A program made the position numbers and the translations under genes. A stretch of 64,000 bases of DNA from Ignavibacteriales bacterium (lineage in GTDB: Bacteria; Bacteroidota; Ignavibacteria; Ignavibacteriales; Melioribacteraceae): positions 372,001-436,000 of the forward strand of contig JAGUYK010000006.1 of assembly GCA_020061355.1 (NCBI GenBank), in the 5' to 3' direction. Positions 35,571-45,200 of the stretch are shown piece after piece (the stretch's first letter is position 1; every line of letters begins with the position of its first letter). The notes under the pieces are model-generated. The model was not told where the DNA came from. It saw only the letters and a list, made by a program, of their open reading frames with translations, and made no database searches.

Positions 35571-35619
35571 AGCGTAGCGAAGAGTCTCAAGTTAATTATA
35601 TGAGATACTTCGCTTCGCT
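35571..35619. repeat. Imperfect inverted repeat between convergent genes
   Basis: AGCGTAGCGAAGAGTCTCA and TGAGATACTTCGCTTCGCT form a long stem with two small mismatches around a short A/T-rich loop. It lies between the TlpA-like and DUF971 genes. The sequence resembles dispersed palindromic units of this bacterial group and may serve as a bidirectional terminator. Confidence 0.6.
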
Positions 35620-35624
35620 AGGTA

Positions 35625-35975
35625 TTAATGATGATGATCAAAATCCTGATGTAAATTTTCTCTAACGCTTAAATATTCACCAAGTCTTTGTAATAATTCC
35701 CACGAATAAATTCCGTAATTGTATCCGTCTTTCCATTTTATTTGAATAGCATAATTACCAACCATGTCAATCTTTTCAATCTCATATCCTTCTGGTCTCG
35801 TTTTCCCTTTAGGCGGGGGATCGTAATGTTTCCATAAAATTGTTTCACCTTTATTTCCTGCATCGGGAGACTCATCCCGTAAAAATTTTAACGGAAAATT
35901 ATGGGACTTACCGTTATCCCAGACTATTTCGAGAAATTCCTGTTTATGTAATTTAATTTTTGTTGGATTCCCCAT
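35625..35975 (-). CDS. DUF971 family protein
   Basis: 116 residues of the DUF971 (GBBH N-terminal-like) fold: FLEIVWDNGKSHNFPLKFLRDESPDA, and GNYAIQIKWKDGYNYGIYSWELLQRL. Homologues are often near iron-sulfur or Mrp/ApbC-type genes and may bind metal; no function is proven. It ends in a histidine-containing tail (DFDHHH). It lies upstream on its own transcript, separated from the heavy-metal operon by a repeat. Confidence 0.85.
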   Translation of the reverse strand: MGNPTKIKLHKQEFLEIVWDNGKSHNFPLKFLRDESPDAGNKGETILWKHYDPPPKGKTRPEGYEIEKIDMVGNYAIQIKWKDGYNYGIYSWELLQRLGEYLSVRENLHQDFDHHH

Positions 35976-36030
35976 TTGACCTCATATTTTAAAAATGGAA
36001 TAAATGCCGGAACAAAGATTTTTATTATAC

Positions 36031-36120
36031 TGGATACTTGATATAATCCAAAATTTGAACGGGATCACTTTTGTTCCATATCCCAACATCAAATATCAAT
36101 CATCCCGCATCAAGTATCCA
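36031..36120. repeat. Long inverted repeat (TGGATACTTGAT ... ATCAAGTATCCA)
   Basis: Perfect 12-base arms at 36031-36042 and 36109-36120, with an inner pair CGGGAT (36060-36065) and ATCCCG (36102-36107). It lies just downstream of the TonB receptor stop, between it and the DUF971 start. It is a probable dispersed palindromic repeat; it could also fold as a transcript end for the metal operon. Confidence 0.55.
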
Positions 36121-36134
36121 GCATAAATTTTCAT

Positions 36135-38378
36135 TTACAGTTTGTATCTCAACCCCGAATAGATCATTCTTCCACTAACAGGTCCCCAGATAAGCGATGC
36201 ATCAAAATATTGTCCATTCGGATTTCCCGGATCAATAATCGGATCGTTCTGACGGAAGTCGAATAAATTCTCTACACCAAGATAGAAATCAAACAGGCTG
36301 CTGAATGATCTGGTGATCTGTGCATTAACCAGGAAGAAACTTGGCGAATTAACTCTCGACTGAAGTCCAACCGGGTTTGATGCAGTTGATGGAATCCTTT
36401 TTGTTCCAAACCATTGGACTGTCAGATCATATAACATTTGTGAATCGTCCATTGTTTCTTTTTGTGTAGAGAAACCAATGTTCAAAAATGCACGGTGTTT
36501 TGCGGAAAATGGTTTATCCATCCATGTTCCGTTTATCATCTGGCGCGCTTCAATAAATCTGTAAGCCAATCGCACATTGAAAAATTGTATTGGCTCTATA
36601 TTCAGCTCGGTCTGAAAACTGGTTGAATGAGCTCCGTCAGTAACAGAACTGAACGCAATTTGTCTTGGATTCGAATCAATATCCGCAATAATAACTTTAT
36701 CGAAATTCGTTCTATAAATATCGAAGGATAGATTTGCATCGCGGTAACCGTACAAGAAATAGTAAGTTACATTCAGACCGTAATTCCATGCTGATTCCTG
36801 ATCCAATCCATAGCCAAAGTTGTTTGATCGAAGAATATTTATAGAACGCGAACTCGCAAAACTCGAAGCATACTCGACAAAAATATTAGATGTTCTATAA
36901 CCCCTCCCCGCAGCCGCACGAATTACCCAATCGGGATCAGGACTATAGCGGAGATGAATGCGTGGCGTGAAGAACCATCCGAATTGATTATGATTATCTG
37001 CACGAAGTCCGGTTACTACCGATAGCTCCTCATTCGGTTTATAAGTATACTCGATAAATGCCCCGGGAATTCTTTCGATCCTGTTATAATTGTTTGCAAT
37101 AAATGATTCATTAAATTCATCGTAAATATAACTTACACCGGTCCTGAATTTATGAGATTCATTCCATAACTCGGATTGATAAATAAAATTGAGGTATAGG
37201 TTTTTTTCTTTCCCATCATATTCTTTTTGACCGAAGCGGGATGAATTACCGTAACTATTATACGACCATTGCAGACCGAAGCTTTGATGTTCATTGTCAG
37301 GAAAAACATATCCAGTTTTTCCATAAATGTTAAAGAGCTTATTCGTTGAACCGAATTTATAAGTCGGGCCATGATTCAAATCGTGGTTAACTGTGCCGCC
37401 TTCCTTTTTATCATTTACAATTTGAAATCCGAGTTGGCTTTCCCAACCTTCATAAGAAAGATATTGCCAACGCTGCATCAGGTTAAACGATTTGAAAGTA
37501 GGCATATCCATGAATGAGTCGGAATTGATATCCTTTCTGTGCTGTCTTGAACTTGCGTGCAGAAGTGTCATAGAGGATAAATTTTCATTTACTTTGTAAC
37601 GGTAATTCAGATTTCCCTCAAAGCGTTGATCATTATCTCCATACACATTTATGAAACCCGGATTTTCCTCTTCATCATTAAATGGTTTCTGCATATCTAT
37701 ATCAATTTGACCGGTAATCGATTCGAATCCGTTTGAAACGGAACCGATTCCTTTCGATACATTTATTGCATTTATCCACGTCCCGGGAACGAAAGTTAAG
37801 CCGACATTCGACATTAACCCGCGAATGTATGGAAGAGCTTCCATTGTAGTCTGAGTATAATTTCCTGAAAGCCCAAGCATTTCAATTTGTCGCACGCCAG
37901 TTATCGCATCTGTAAAAGAAACATCTATAGAAGGATTTGTTTCAAAACTTTCTGCAAGTGTACAGCATGCAGCTTTCTGCAATTCCTTTTTTGTGATTAC
38001 CGTTGTGTTTTCTATTCCTTTGTAATCCTGGAAAGAAGAACTTTGCTCACCAACAACCTCAACATCTATTAACTCTTTAGATTCTGATTCAAGAACAACT
38101 TCTATTATATGCTGGTCAGTAATGGTGATCATTTCCTTTTTGTAACCGATGAAACTCACAATTAGAATATTCGATTCCTTCGTTAGTGCCAGTTCGAAGG
38201 CTCCGTCTTTATCTGTTGTTGTACCCCGACTTGTGCTCTGCCATATTATGTTGGCGCCGATCAGGGGTTTTAGATTTCCCTTTTCATCTCTCTCTTTTAC
38301 AACACCTGTTAGCATGTCCTGGGCAAACAACGGCAATGCGAGAGTCATCAGTATAAATAATAATATTTTCCGTGTCAT
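36135..38378 (-). CDS. TonB-dependent receptor of the metal-handling block
   Basis: 747 residues. Signal peptide ends LPLFAQ; a carboxypeptidase-regulatory-like domain follows (LTGVVKERDEKGNLKPLIGANI), then the plug with ITKKELQKAACCTLAESFETNPSID (a CC pair), GVRQIEMLGLSGNYTQ and the barrel ending GRMIYSGLRYKL. It is the last gene of a run of heavy-metal genes transcribed the same way, 28 bases after the HMA protein gene. Receptors with this AACC plug segment are commonly beside copper-efflux genes in Bacteroidota. Whether it imports or exports metal-bound ligands is unknown. Confidence 0.88.
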   Translation of the reverse strand: MTRKILLFILMTLALPLFAQDMLTGVVKERDEKGNLKPLIGANIIWQSTSRGTTTDKDGAFELALTKESNILIVSFIGYKKEMITITDQHIIEVVLESESKELIDVEVVGEQSSSFQDYKGIENTTVITKKELQKAACCTLAESFETNPSIDVSFTDAITGVRQIEMLGLSGNYTQTTMEALPYIRGLMSNVGLTFVPGTWINAINVSKGIGSVSNGFESITGQIDIDMQKPFNDEEENPGFINVYGDNDQRFEGNLNYRYKVNENLSSMTLLHASSRQHRKDINSDSFMDMPTFKSFNLMQRWQYLSYEGWESQLGFQIVNDKKEGGTVNHDLNHGPTYKFGSTNKLFNIYGKTGYVFPDNEHQSFGLQWSYNSYGNSSRFGQKEYDGKEKNLYLNFIYQSELWNESHKFRTGVSYIYDEFNESFIANNYNRIERIPGAFIEYTYKPNEELSVVTGLRADNHNQFGWFFTPRIHLRYSPDPDWVIRAAAGRGYRTSNIFVEYASSFASSRSINILRSNNFGYGLDQESAWNYGLNVTYYFLYGYRDANLSFDIYRTNFDKVIIADIDSNPRQIAFSSVTDGAHSTSFQTELNIEPIQFFNVRLAYRFIEARQMINGTWMDKPFSAKHRAFLNIGFSTQKETMDDSQMLYDLTVQWFGTKRIPSTASNPVGLQSRVNSPSFFLVNAQITRSFSSLFDFYLGVENLFDFRQNDPIIDPGNPNGQYFDASLIWGPVSGRMIYSGLRYKL

Positions 38379-38406
38379 TTTATTCTTCTTTTATTTGAAC
38401 AAATAA

Positions 38407-38751
38407 TTAATGTGTTTTTGCATTATCGCGGTACAAACAGCATTTAGGTAATGCTGCATATACATCATCTTCGGCTTTGAATTTTTCCGTATCGTGTCCG
38501 ACTTCTGCAACTCTCTTGTGTAAAGAATCTGCAGTTACAGAAGACTCAAATGCAACTTTTAACATTTTAGTATTCTTATTCCACTTGGCATATTTCACTT
38601 CGTCAATCTTCATTGCTTTTTCAATCCTGGTTTTACACATACCGCAATTGCCGAAGACTTTGAACTCAGTTTCTATTACTTTTGCTTCCTGTGCCAGTAA
38701 CGCCGAAGCTGTGATTGCTAATACGGTTATTAATGAAAATAATTTTTTCAT
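38407..38751 (-). CDS. Exported HMA-domain (heavy-metal-associated) protein
   Basis: 114 residues with a signal peptide (to about 21, ALLAQ) and an HMA fold containing the metal-binding GNCGMCKTRIEKAM (CxxC: CGMC). A C-terminal cysteine pair, LPKCCLYR, could add a second metal site. Unlike intracellular CopZ, it is periplasmic. Probably a copper or silver chaperone passing metal to the CusABC efflux system or the TonB receptor. It lies between the two small metal-binding genes and the receptor gene. Confidence 0.88.
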   Translation of the reverse strand: MKKLFSLITVLAITASALLAQEAKVIETEFKVFGNCGMCKTRIEKAMKIDEVKYAKWNKNTKMLKVAFESSVTADSLHKRVAEVGHDTEKFKAEDDVYAALPKCCLYRDNAKTH

Positions 38752-38798
38752 GATGTTTCTCCTTTATTGGGTTGACTAAACTAATTTCAAATAGTTTT

Positions 38799-39212
38799 TT
38801 ATTTTAATTTCTTTCTTGCCTCATCAATCGTAACCGTTTTTAGTTTCATCCCACATTTTGGACAACTGCCAGCCTCATCAGAAATTTGATCTGGACACAT
38901 TGAACATTGAAAAACCTTTTCATCTTTATTCTTATCAAATTCTTTAAAATTTATTTTTGATGTCATTTGCCAATGATTTCCATCTTTCTGCATAGTTGAT
39001 TTTTCACCCATACATTCTTTGGATTGATCTTTTGTCTCTATTTTGCAGCATTCTTTGGATTGATCTGTGGTTCCTTTTTCTTTGCAATATTCCATTTTCA
39101 TTTTGTGTTGATGCTTATCTGCTTTGCTGCTGTCTTGTCCAAATGTTTGTGCTGAATATACAATTGCGATTAAAACAGCGATACTGAATAATGATTTAAT
39201 ATATGATTTCAT
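38799..39212 (-). CDS. Secreted heavy-metal-binding protein, Cys/His-rich
   Basis: 137 residues. Signal peptide (to about 25, TFGQD). The middle is rich in Cys, His and Lys with an internally repeated unit DQSKEC (twice). The C-terminal part is a heavy-metal-binding domain with CSMCPDQISDEAGSCPKCGMKL, the same pattern as in the CusB N terminus. A metal sponge or chaperone is the likely role. It follows the related 39239-39568 gene by 26 bases. Confidence 0.85.
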   Translation of the reverse strand: MKSYIKSLFSIAVLIAIVYSAQTFGQDSSKADKHQHKMKMEYCKEKGTTDQSKECCKIETKDQSKECMGEKSTMQKDGNHWQMTSKINFKEFDKNKDEKVFQCSMCPDQISDEAGSCPKCGMKLKTVTIDEARKKLK

Positions 39213-39238
39213 TGCGTTACTCCTTTTTTATTGATTAA

Positions 39239-39568
39239 TTATTTTACCTTAAAACCATTCTTAATTAAATTCTTTTTTGTCTCGTCAAGTGTTACTTCTT
39301 TCAGCGTCATTTTGCAGAGTGGGCATTTACCGGCTTTATCGGAAATTACATTCCAGTCCATCAGGTCCTGGAATACTTTGCCGTCTTTATTTTTATCGAT
39401 TGATTGCAAATCGATCACACCTTTACGTATAATGTCGTCAACCTTTGTCAAATTTTTTTTCATTTCCATTTTGGAATGATCTTTGTGATCGTGTTCCTGA
39501 GCAAAAGTTATTGACGAAGAAATTATAATAACAGATAAAACCGATAAGAATATTTTGGTCGATTTCAT
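39239..39568 (-). CDS. Secreted heavy-metal-binding protein, paralogue of the next gene
   Basis: 109 residues, signal peptide ending ITFAQ, then His-rich EHDHKDHSKMEM and a C-terminal KCPLCKMTLKEV segment equivalent to CPKCGMKL of its neighbour. The upstream part of the pattern has LMDW where the neighbour has CSMCP, so this copy lacks the first cysteine pair and keeps only the second. It probably arose by local duplication. Begins 18 bases after cusB. Confidence 0.82.
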   Translation of the reverse strand: MKSTKIFLSVLSVIIISSSITFAQEHDHKDHSKMEMKKNLTKVDDIIRKGVIDLQSIDKNKDGKVFQDLMDWNVISDKAGKCPLCKMTLKEVTLDETKKNLIKNGFKVK

Positions 39569-39586
39569 TTTGAGCCTCCTTGGTTA

Positions 39587-40858
39587 TTAATGATTTTTAT
39601 GTTCTGATGATTGTTCCGCCGAATTAGTTTTTGCCGGTGCTAAATTATCGCCGTGTTGATGTCCGGTAGGCATTCCGGTTTTAAGCTGGCTTTCAGAATC
39701 GATCAAGAAACCACCGGACGCAGCGATCTCATCACCTTCATTTAATCCGGAAATAATGTGGTATTTATTATTGTATCTATTGCCAAGTATTACTTCGCGT
39801 GCTTCAAACATTCCATCTCCGGTTTTTGCCCAGACTACCGCTCTTTTACCGGCTATAATTACAGCATCTGCCGGAACTAGTAATCCTTGTCCGATGGATT
39901 TGTTGAATACAGTTTCACCGTACATCTGCGGTTTCAGTCTTCCGCCTGAACTTGAAAACTCACTTCTAACCTTCACAGTTCTTGTTTGCGAGTTTATTAC
40001 CGGATAAATAAAAGTTACCCTGCCGATAAACTCTTCGCCGGGAAAAGCACGTAAGTGTAGTTTAACAGTACTACCGACGTTTATATTCGATAAATTATTT
40101 TCGTACACTTCAGCTATATTCCAAAGAGTTGAAAGCTCGGCGACATCATAAATCGTTGCCCCTTCATTTACATAAACTCCTTCCTGAACGTTCTTATCAA
40201 TAACAGTTCCGCTAATTGGTGAATAGTAAGTAAGAGAAATGTTTATTTCTTTGATCTCCTCTAGCGTTTGGATTTGTTCGGATGTTAGTCCAAATATTTC
40301 TAACTTCTTTTTAGCGGCTTTAAGAAGAGAAGAATTGATCGAATTGTTTAGTGCAATAAGATATTCATTCTGTGCCTGTACTAAATCAGGACTGTATATT
40401 TCAAATAGCGGCTGACCTTTCTTAATATAATCTCCGGTCTTATCAACTAAAAGTTTTTCAATTCTTCCGTTGAATCTTGCCGAAATAGTTTTGCGGTTGT
40501 TCTCAACAAAGTCCAGGTAACTGTAAGCGGTAACTTGTTCTTGAAGTTTTTCTTTCTTCAAAACGACAGTTGATATGTTTGCCAGAATCTGTTTCCTGGG
40601 GCTTAGGGTGATCATGCCCGCCATGTCTTCTGTCGGCTGCTCTCCAACTCCTTCAACTTTTTTTATTAAATCCATTCCGCATATCGGACACGCGCCGGGT
40701 CTATCCATGTGTACCTGTGGATGCATTGTGCAAGTCCAGTATTCGTTTTGTTTAACCGCTGTTTTTTCGTCTTTCCCATTCTCTTCAGATTTAGAGCAGC
40801 CTGATAAGACGAGAGTAACAGCCAGTAAAGGAATGAATAGATATTTGTAAATCTTCAT
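39587..40858 (-). CDS. cusB: Heavy-metal efflux periplasmic adaptor (CusB type)
   Basis: 423-residue lipoprotein adaptor linking the RND pump to the outer-membrane channel. Start ATG 40858; lipobox LSGCSK. The N terminus carries a heavy-metal-binding segment (YWTCTMHPQVHMDRPGACPI and CGMDLIKK). It is followed by the barrel, lipoyl and hairpin parts of the membrane-fusion family: FNGRIEKLLVDKTGDYIKKG, YSPISGTVIDKNVQEGVYV, and RTVKVRSEFSSSGGRLKPQM. A His-rich tail (HQHGDN) ends it. Gene order in this operon is cusA-cusC-cusB. Confidence 0.93.
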   Translation of the reverse strand: MKIYKYLFIPLLAVTLVLSGCSKSEENGKDEKTAVKQNEYWTCTMHPQVHMDRPGACPICGMDLIKKVEGVGEQPTEDMAGMITLSPRKQILANISTVVLKKEKLQEQVTAYSYLDFVENNRKTISARFNGRIEKLLVDKTGDYIKKGQPLFEIYSPDLVQAQNEYLIALNNSINSSLLKAAKKKLEIFGLTSEQIQTLEEIKEINISLTYYSPISGTVIDKNVQEGVYVNEGATIYDVAELSTLWNIAEVYENNLSNINVGSTVKLHLRAFPGEEFIGRVTFIYPVINSQTRTVKVRSEFSSSGGRLKPQMYGETVFNKSIGQGLLVPADAVIIAGKRAVVWAKTGDGMFEAREVILGNRYNNKYHIISGLNEGDEIAASGGFLIDSESQLKTGMPTGHQHGDNLAPAKTNSAEQSSEHKNH

Positions 40859-40902
40859 TTTAGTTTCTCGATTTATACTTATTAAATATTTCATAGTATC
40901 AC

Positions 40903-42264
40903 CTAAAACTTTTTGAAAGTTGTGCCGACCGTCATTTCAATCTCAGCAAGTGACGTTTGAATATCGGCTTTAGACATGTAATAGTTCATCTGCTGCATCA
41001 ATAACATTCGGTAAGAATCAATGACGGTTGTAATACCGGTTCTGCTATTCTGATAAGCCGAGACTTGTGATTCAGCGGCTTTGCTATAGAGCGGAATAAC
41101 TTTATCGTTGTAAAGCTTTGTTAGATCAACAGCAGTATTATACTTAACAAGAGCTCCTTTCAATTGAGAAGTCATTTCGCGCTGCATATCGGATTTTTCA
41201 AACTCAATACTACTTATACCGGCGTATAATTCTTCTTCTTTCGCTTTGTATTTATTAATTGACCAGGGGGCAAACGGAAGATTGATTGAAGCCATTAGTC
41301 CGTACATTAATTCTGTTTTTCCCAGACCGTTTATCATCATAGGATCTGTTTTGGAGGTAATAAGCATACCGCGCGGCATTCTCATCAACATACCCTGAAC
41401 CATTAAGTCGGGAATCAATTCGCGGTTGTTAGCTTCAATCATTGCCTTGTTCATTTCGATCATACTATCCATCTTTTTAACCGAAGGATTTAACGAACCA
41501 AGTAATTCTTCCAATTTTGATTGAGAAGATGAAAGTATATCTGCCGAGAAATCAGCAACCGCATACACGTCTTTTGAATCAAGATTACGCCCAAGAAGTT
41601 TATTGAGCTTGTAAATCTCCGCTTCTTTTTGTTTTTCTAAAATTAAAAGCTGGGTTTCATTCGAAGCGATTTCACTTTGGAGAGTAAGAACATCCGCTTG
41701 ATTGATCGTATTTGTGTAGTAGAGCGATTCGACTGATTTAATTACATTGTTAATAAGAGAAATGTTTTTCTTTTGCACCTCTATTTTTCTATCAATCAGC
41801 CAAAGTGTATAGTAAGACATTTTAACTGCTGCAGTAAGATTGATTTTATATATCTTGTAATTTTTGCCTTCTACCAGAGCGTTCTTTCTTTCAACTTCAG
41901 CCCTTGCATTTAGTTTCCCGCCCAGAGGAAACATTTGCGATAATGCGAAGTTATTTGAGTTGGATTGATTAAGAATATCTATGGAGCTTGACGGCACTTG
42001 AGAAAACTCAACTGAAAAATTCGGCGCTGGTAAGGTATTAATCGATTCGGATCTCTTTTCCGCTGCAATGATTCTGTATTGCAGTGATTTCAATTGCGGA
42101 TTATTTCTAACCGCTTCCACAACCAAAGAATCAACTGACTGCGCATTTATTCTCGTATTAACAATTAATAATAAACTTAACACAGAGAGCAAAGTGAAAT
42201 TTATAGAGTTACGCAAAGAATATCTGGTTTTATAATTCTCAATTCTCAATTCTAAATTCTCCAT
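40903..42264 (-). CDS. cusC: Outer-membrane efflux channel, TolC family (CusC type)
   Basis: 453 residues, TolC-fold channel with two repeats of long helices (APNFSVEFSQVPSSSIDILN; SNNFALSQMFPLGGKLNARAEVERKNA). ATG 42264 lies two bases after the cusA stop and is preceded by AAGGAGG, so I keep it. Yet residues 1-22 (ENLELRIEN...) are encoded by AATTGAGAATT-type repeats, and the signal peptide proper starts only near residue 23 and ends INAQ. Some 20 odd residues therefore precede the signal sequence. Co-transcribed with cusA and cusB. Confidence 0.85.
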   Translation of the reverse strand: MENLELRIENYKTRYSLRNSINFTLLSVLSLLLIVNTRINAQSVDSLVVEAVRNNPQLKSLQYRIIAAEKRSESINTLPAPNFSVEFSQVPSSSIDILNQSNSNNFALSQMFPLGGKLNARAEVERKNALVEGKNYKIYKINLTAAVKMSYYTLWLIDRKIEVQKKNISLINNVIKSVESLYYTNTINQADVLTLQSEIASNETQLLILEKQKEAEIYKLNKLLGRNLDSKDVYAVADFSADILSSSQSKLEELLGSLNPSVKKMDSMIEMNKAMIEANNRELIPDLMVQGMLMRMPRGMLITSKTDPMMINGLGKTELMYGLMASINLPFAPWSINKYKAKEEELYAGISSIEFEKSDMQREMTSQLKGALVKYNTAVDLTKLYNDKVIPLYSKAAESQVSAYQNSRTGITTVIDSYRMLLMQQMNYYMSKADIQTSLAEIEMTVGTTFKKF

Positions 42265-42266
42265 TA

Positions 42267-45200
42267 TTATTCTCCCTCCTTCATCCAACCAGCCGTTTTG
42301 GATATTTCAAGTTTTCCTTTTTTAAGAGCGTGTTCTTTCATCATGGCAAAAAGAATTGGGGTTACCACAAGGACGTGAATAGCGCTTGTAAGCAATCCGC
42401 CAATCATTGGTGCGGTTAAAGGTTTCATAACATCGGAGCCGGTTCCGGTTGCCCACATTATAGGAATTAAACCAACCATTGAAGTACCGACAGTCATTAA
42501 TTTTGGACGAAGGCGAAGAACAGAACCTTCTACGGTTGCTTCATAAATATCATCTTTTGTGAGATGTCCTCTTTCACCTTTATGAAATGCTCTTAACCTT
42601 TTATCGAGAGCTTCATGGAGGTAAACCACCATTACAACTCCGGTTTCAACAGCTATTCCATATAGTGCAATGAATCCAACCCAAACAGCCACAGAAAAAT
42701 TATATCCAAGTATAAAAATCAAATACATTCCACCGATTAGAGCGAAGGGAACGGAGAGCATTACAACTCCGGCTTCCACGTAATCTTTGAGAGTGAAATA
42801 GAGAAGCAAAAAGATCAACAAGAATACAACGGGCATAATTATCTGGATTGTCTGCTGAGCACGCATTTTACTTTCGTATTGTCCGCTCCAGGTGTAAGAA
42901 TAACCTGAGGGAAGGATTAATCCTGTTTCAATAATCTCTTTAGCATCAACCATTACGCTGCCCATATCACGCCCGCGTGTATTCATAAAAACTATTGAAC
43001 GAAGCATTCCGTTTTCACTGCTTATCATTGGCGGACCGGTTACTAAATTGATGTCGGCTAATTCAGCAAGAGGCAGATAAGTAATAGTGTTTTGATTTAC
43101 ACTTGTGAGTGAAAAAATATTTTGTGTATTAGATACTTGCGGAATAATACTTGATTGGTTTAAACTTCCCATCGAGGAAGACATTCTTCCGGAGTTACTG
43201 CTATTCATTCCACCACCGCTCATTGAACCTGCCTGACCGGCAGGCAGGCTTGAGGATGATTGAACAACCATAGGGTTTGATAAAACTATCGGAACAATTA
43301 AACTTTTTAGTTCGTCGATATTGTCGCGGTAATCTTTTTGATAACGCATTCTTATTGGGAAGCGCATTCTGCCTTCAATAACAATTCCAAGATTTTGCCC
43401 GCCGATGGCAGTTTCAATTATGTCTTGGAGATCACGGACGTTTACGCCATATCTGGCAGCAATTCCGCGTTTAATATTAATATCGAGATAATACCCATTC
43501 TGTACTCTTTCCGCAACAACATCTGCCGCACCATCAACCGACTTCAATAAATTTTCTGCTTTGATCGCATATGTTTCCAAAGTATCTAAATTAGATCCGA
43601 AGATTTTGAAACCGATATCGGTTCTAACACCGGTTGAAAGCATATTGATTCTATTGATTATAGGTTGAGTCCAACCATTGCGTACACCGGGAATTTGTAA
43701 TTTGGAATCGAGCTCGGCAACTATATCTCGTTTGGTAATCCCGGAGCGCCATTCACTTTTGGGTTTGAGCAAGATTATTGTTTCGATCATACTTAACGGT
43801 GCGTTATCGGTTGCAGTTTCGGCGCGTCCCGTTTTCCCAAGAACATGATGAACCTCGGGAACTGTCATAATGATCTTGTCCTGCTCTTGTAAAATTCTAT
43901 TGACTTCGGTTATAGATGCACCGGGCAACGTAACCGGCATATAGAGAATTGATCCTTCATCAAGCGGAGGCATAAACTCACTGCCGGTATTAAGAACCAT
44001 CGGAACAGTTATTAGAAGAGCTATTACATTTATAGCAATTGTAGTTTTTCTATGTTTAAGCACCCAATGGATCACTGGTTCGTAAATGCGAATGAAAAAT
44101 CTTGTAGATGGATTTTTTTCCTCCGGTCTAAATTTCCCTCTCATTAACATTGTCATTAAAACCGGAATAAGAGAAAGAACCACTATTGCTGAGCCGATCA
44201 TCATAAAAGACTTTGTAAATGCGAGTGGTTTAAAGAGTTTTCCTTCTTGACCTGTTAACAGAAATACCGGAATAAACGAAACGAGTATTATCAATTCGGA
44301 GAAGAAAATTGCTCTGCCTACTTGCTTGGCAGAATCAATGGATATCTTTTTGTATTCATCGGCAGTTAATTTCCCTTTCACCTCAATGGCTTTAGCAATA
44401 TTCCGGTAGGCATTTTCAACAAGAACAATGGAAGAGTCTACTATTACTCCTATTGCTAAAATAATTCCGCCAAGACTCATTATATTGGAAGTAATATCAA
44501 ACATATACATAAGAACGAATGAGATAAGCACAGCAATTGGAATTTCGATAAGTATCCTTACTATACTTCTCCAATGCAAAAGAAAGATTGCTATCATAAT
44601 AGAAACTGTAATTGCGGCCTCAATTAAAGCCCTGTCCAGAGTGCCTATAGCTTCTTTAATTAGAGTGCTTCTATCATAGGACGTTACAATTTCAACTCCG
44701 GGAGGCAAACCGGGAGAGATCTCTTTTATTTTTTCTTTTACAAGGTCAATAACTTTTTGAGCATTTTCTCCGGTGCGCATAACTATAATTCCACCGACAA
44801 CTTCCCCTTCGCCATTCTTTTCTAATGCCCCTCGGCGTATATCGCCGCCCAAAGAAACTGAAGCAATATTTTTAATTAGAATAGGAATTCCATTTGATGC
44901 GGTTTTGATCACAGTGTTCTCAACATCATCCTTTGACTGAATGTATCCTTGACCACGAACAAAATATTCAGCATCGCTTATTTCTAAAATTTTTCCACCA
45001 ACTTCGCTATTGCTTCTTTGAATAGCATTAACTACATCCGAGACGGTTAAATTATAAGCGCGTAAATCGGTTGGATTAACATCAACTTGATATTGTTTTA
45101 CAAATCCGCCAATGCTTGCAACTTCTGCGACACCATCTACAGATGAAAGCTTGTAACGTATGTACCAATCTTGAATCGCCCGAAGTGTACCAAGATCATA

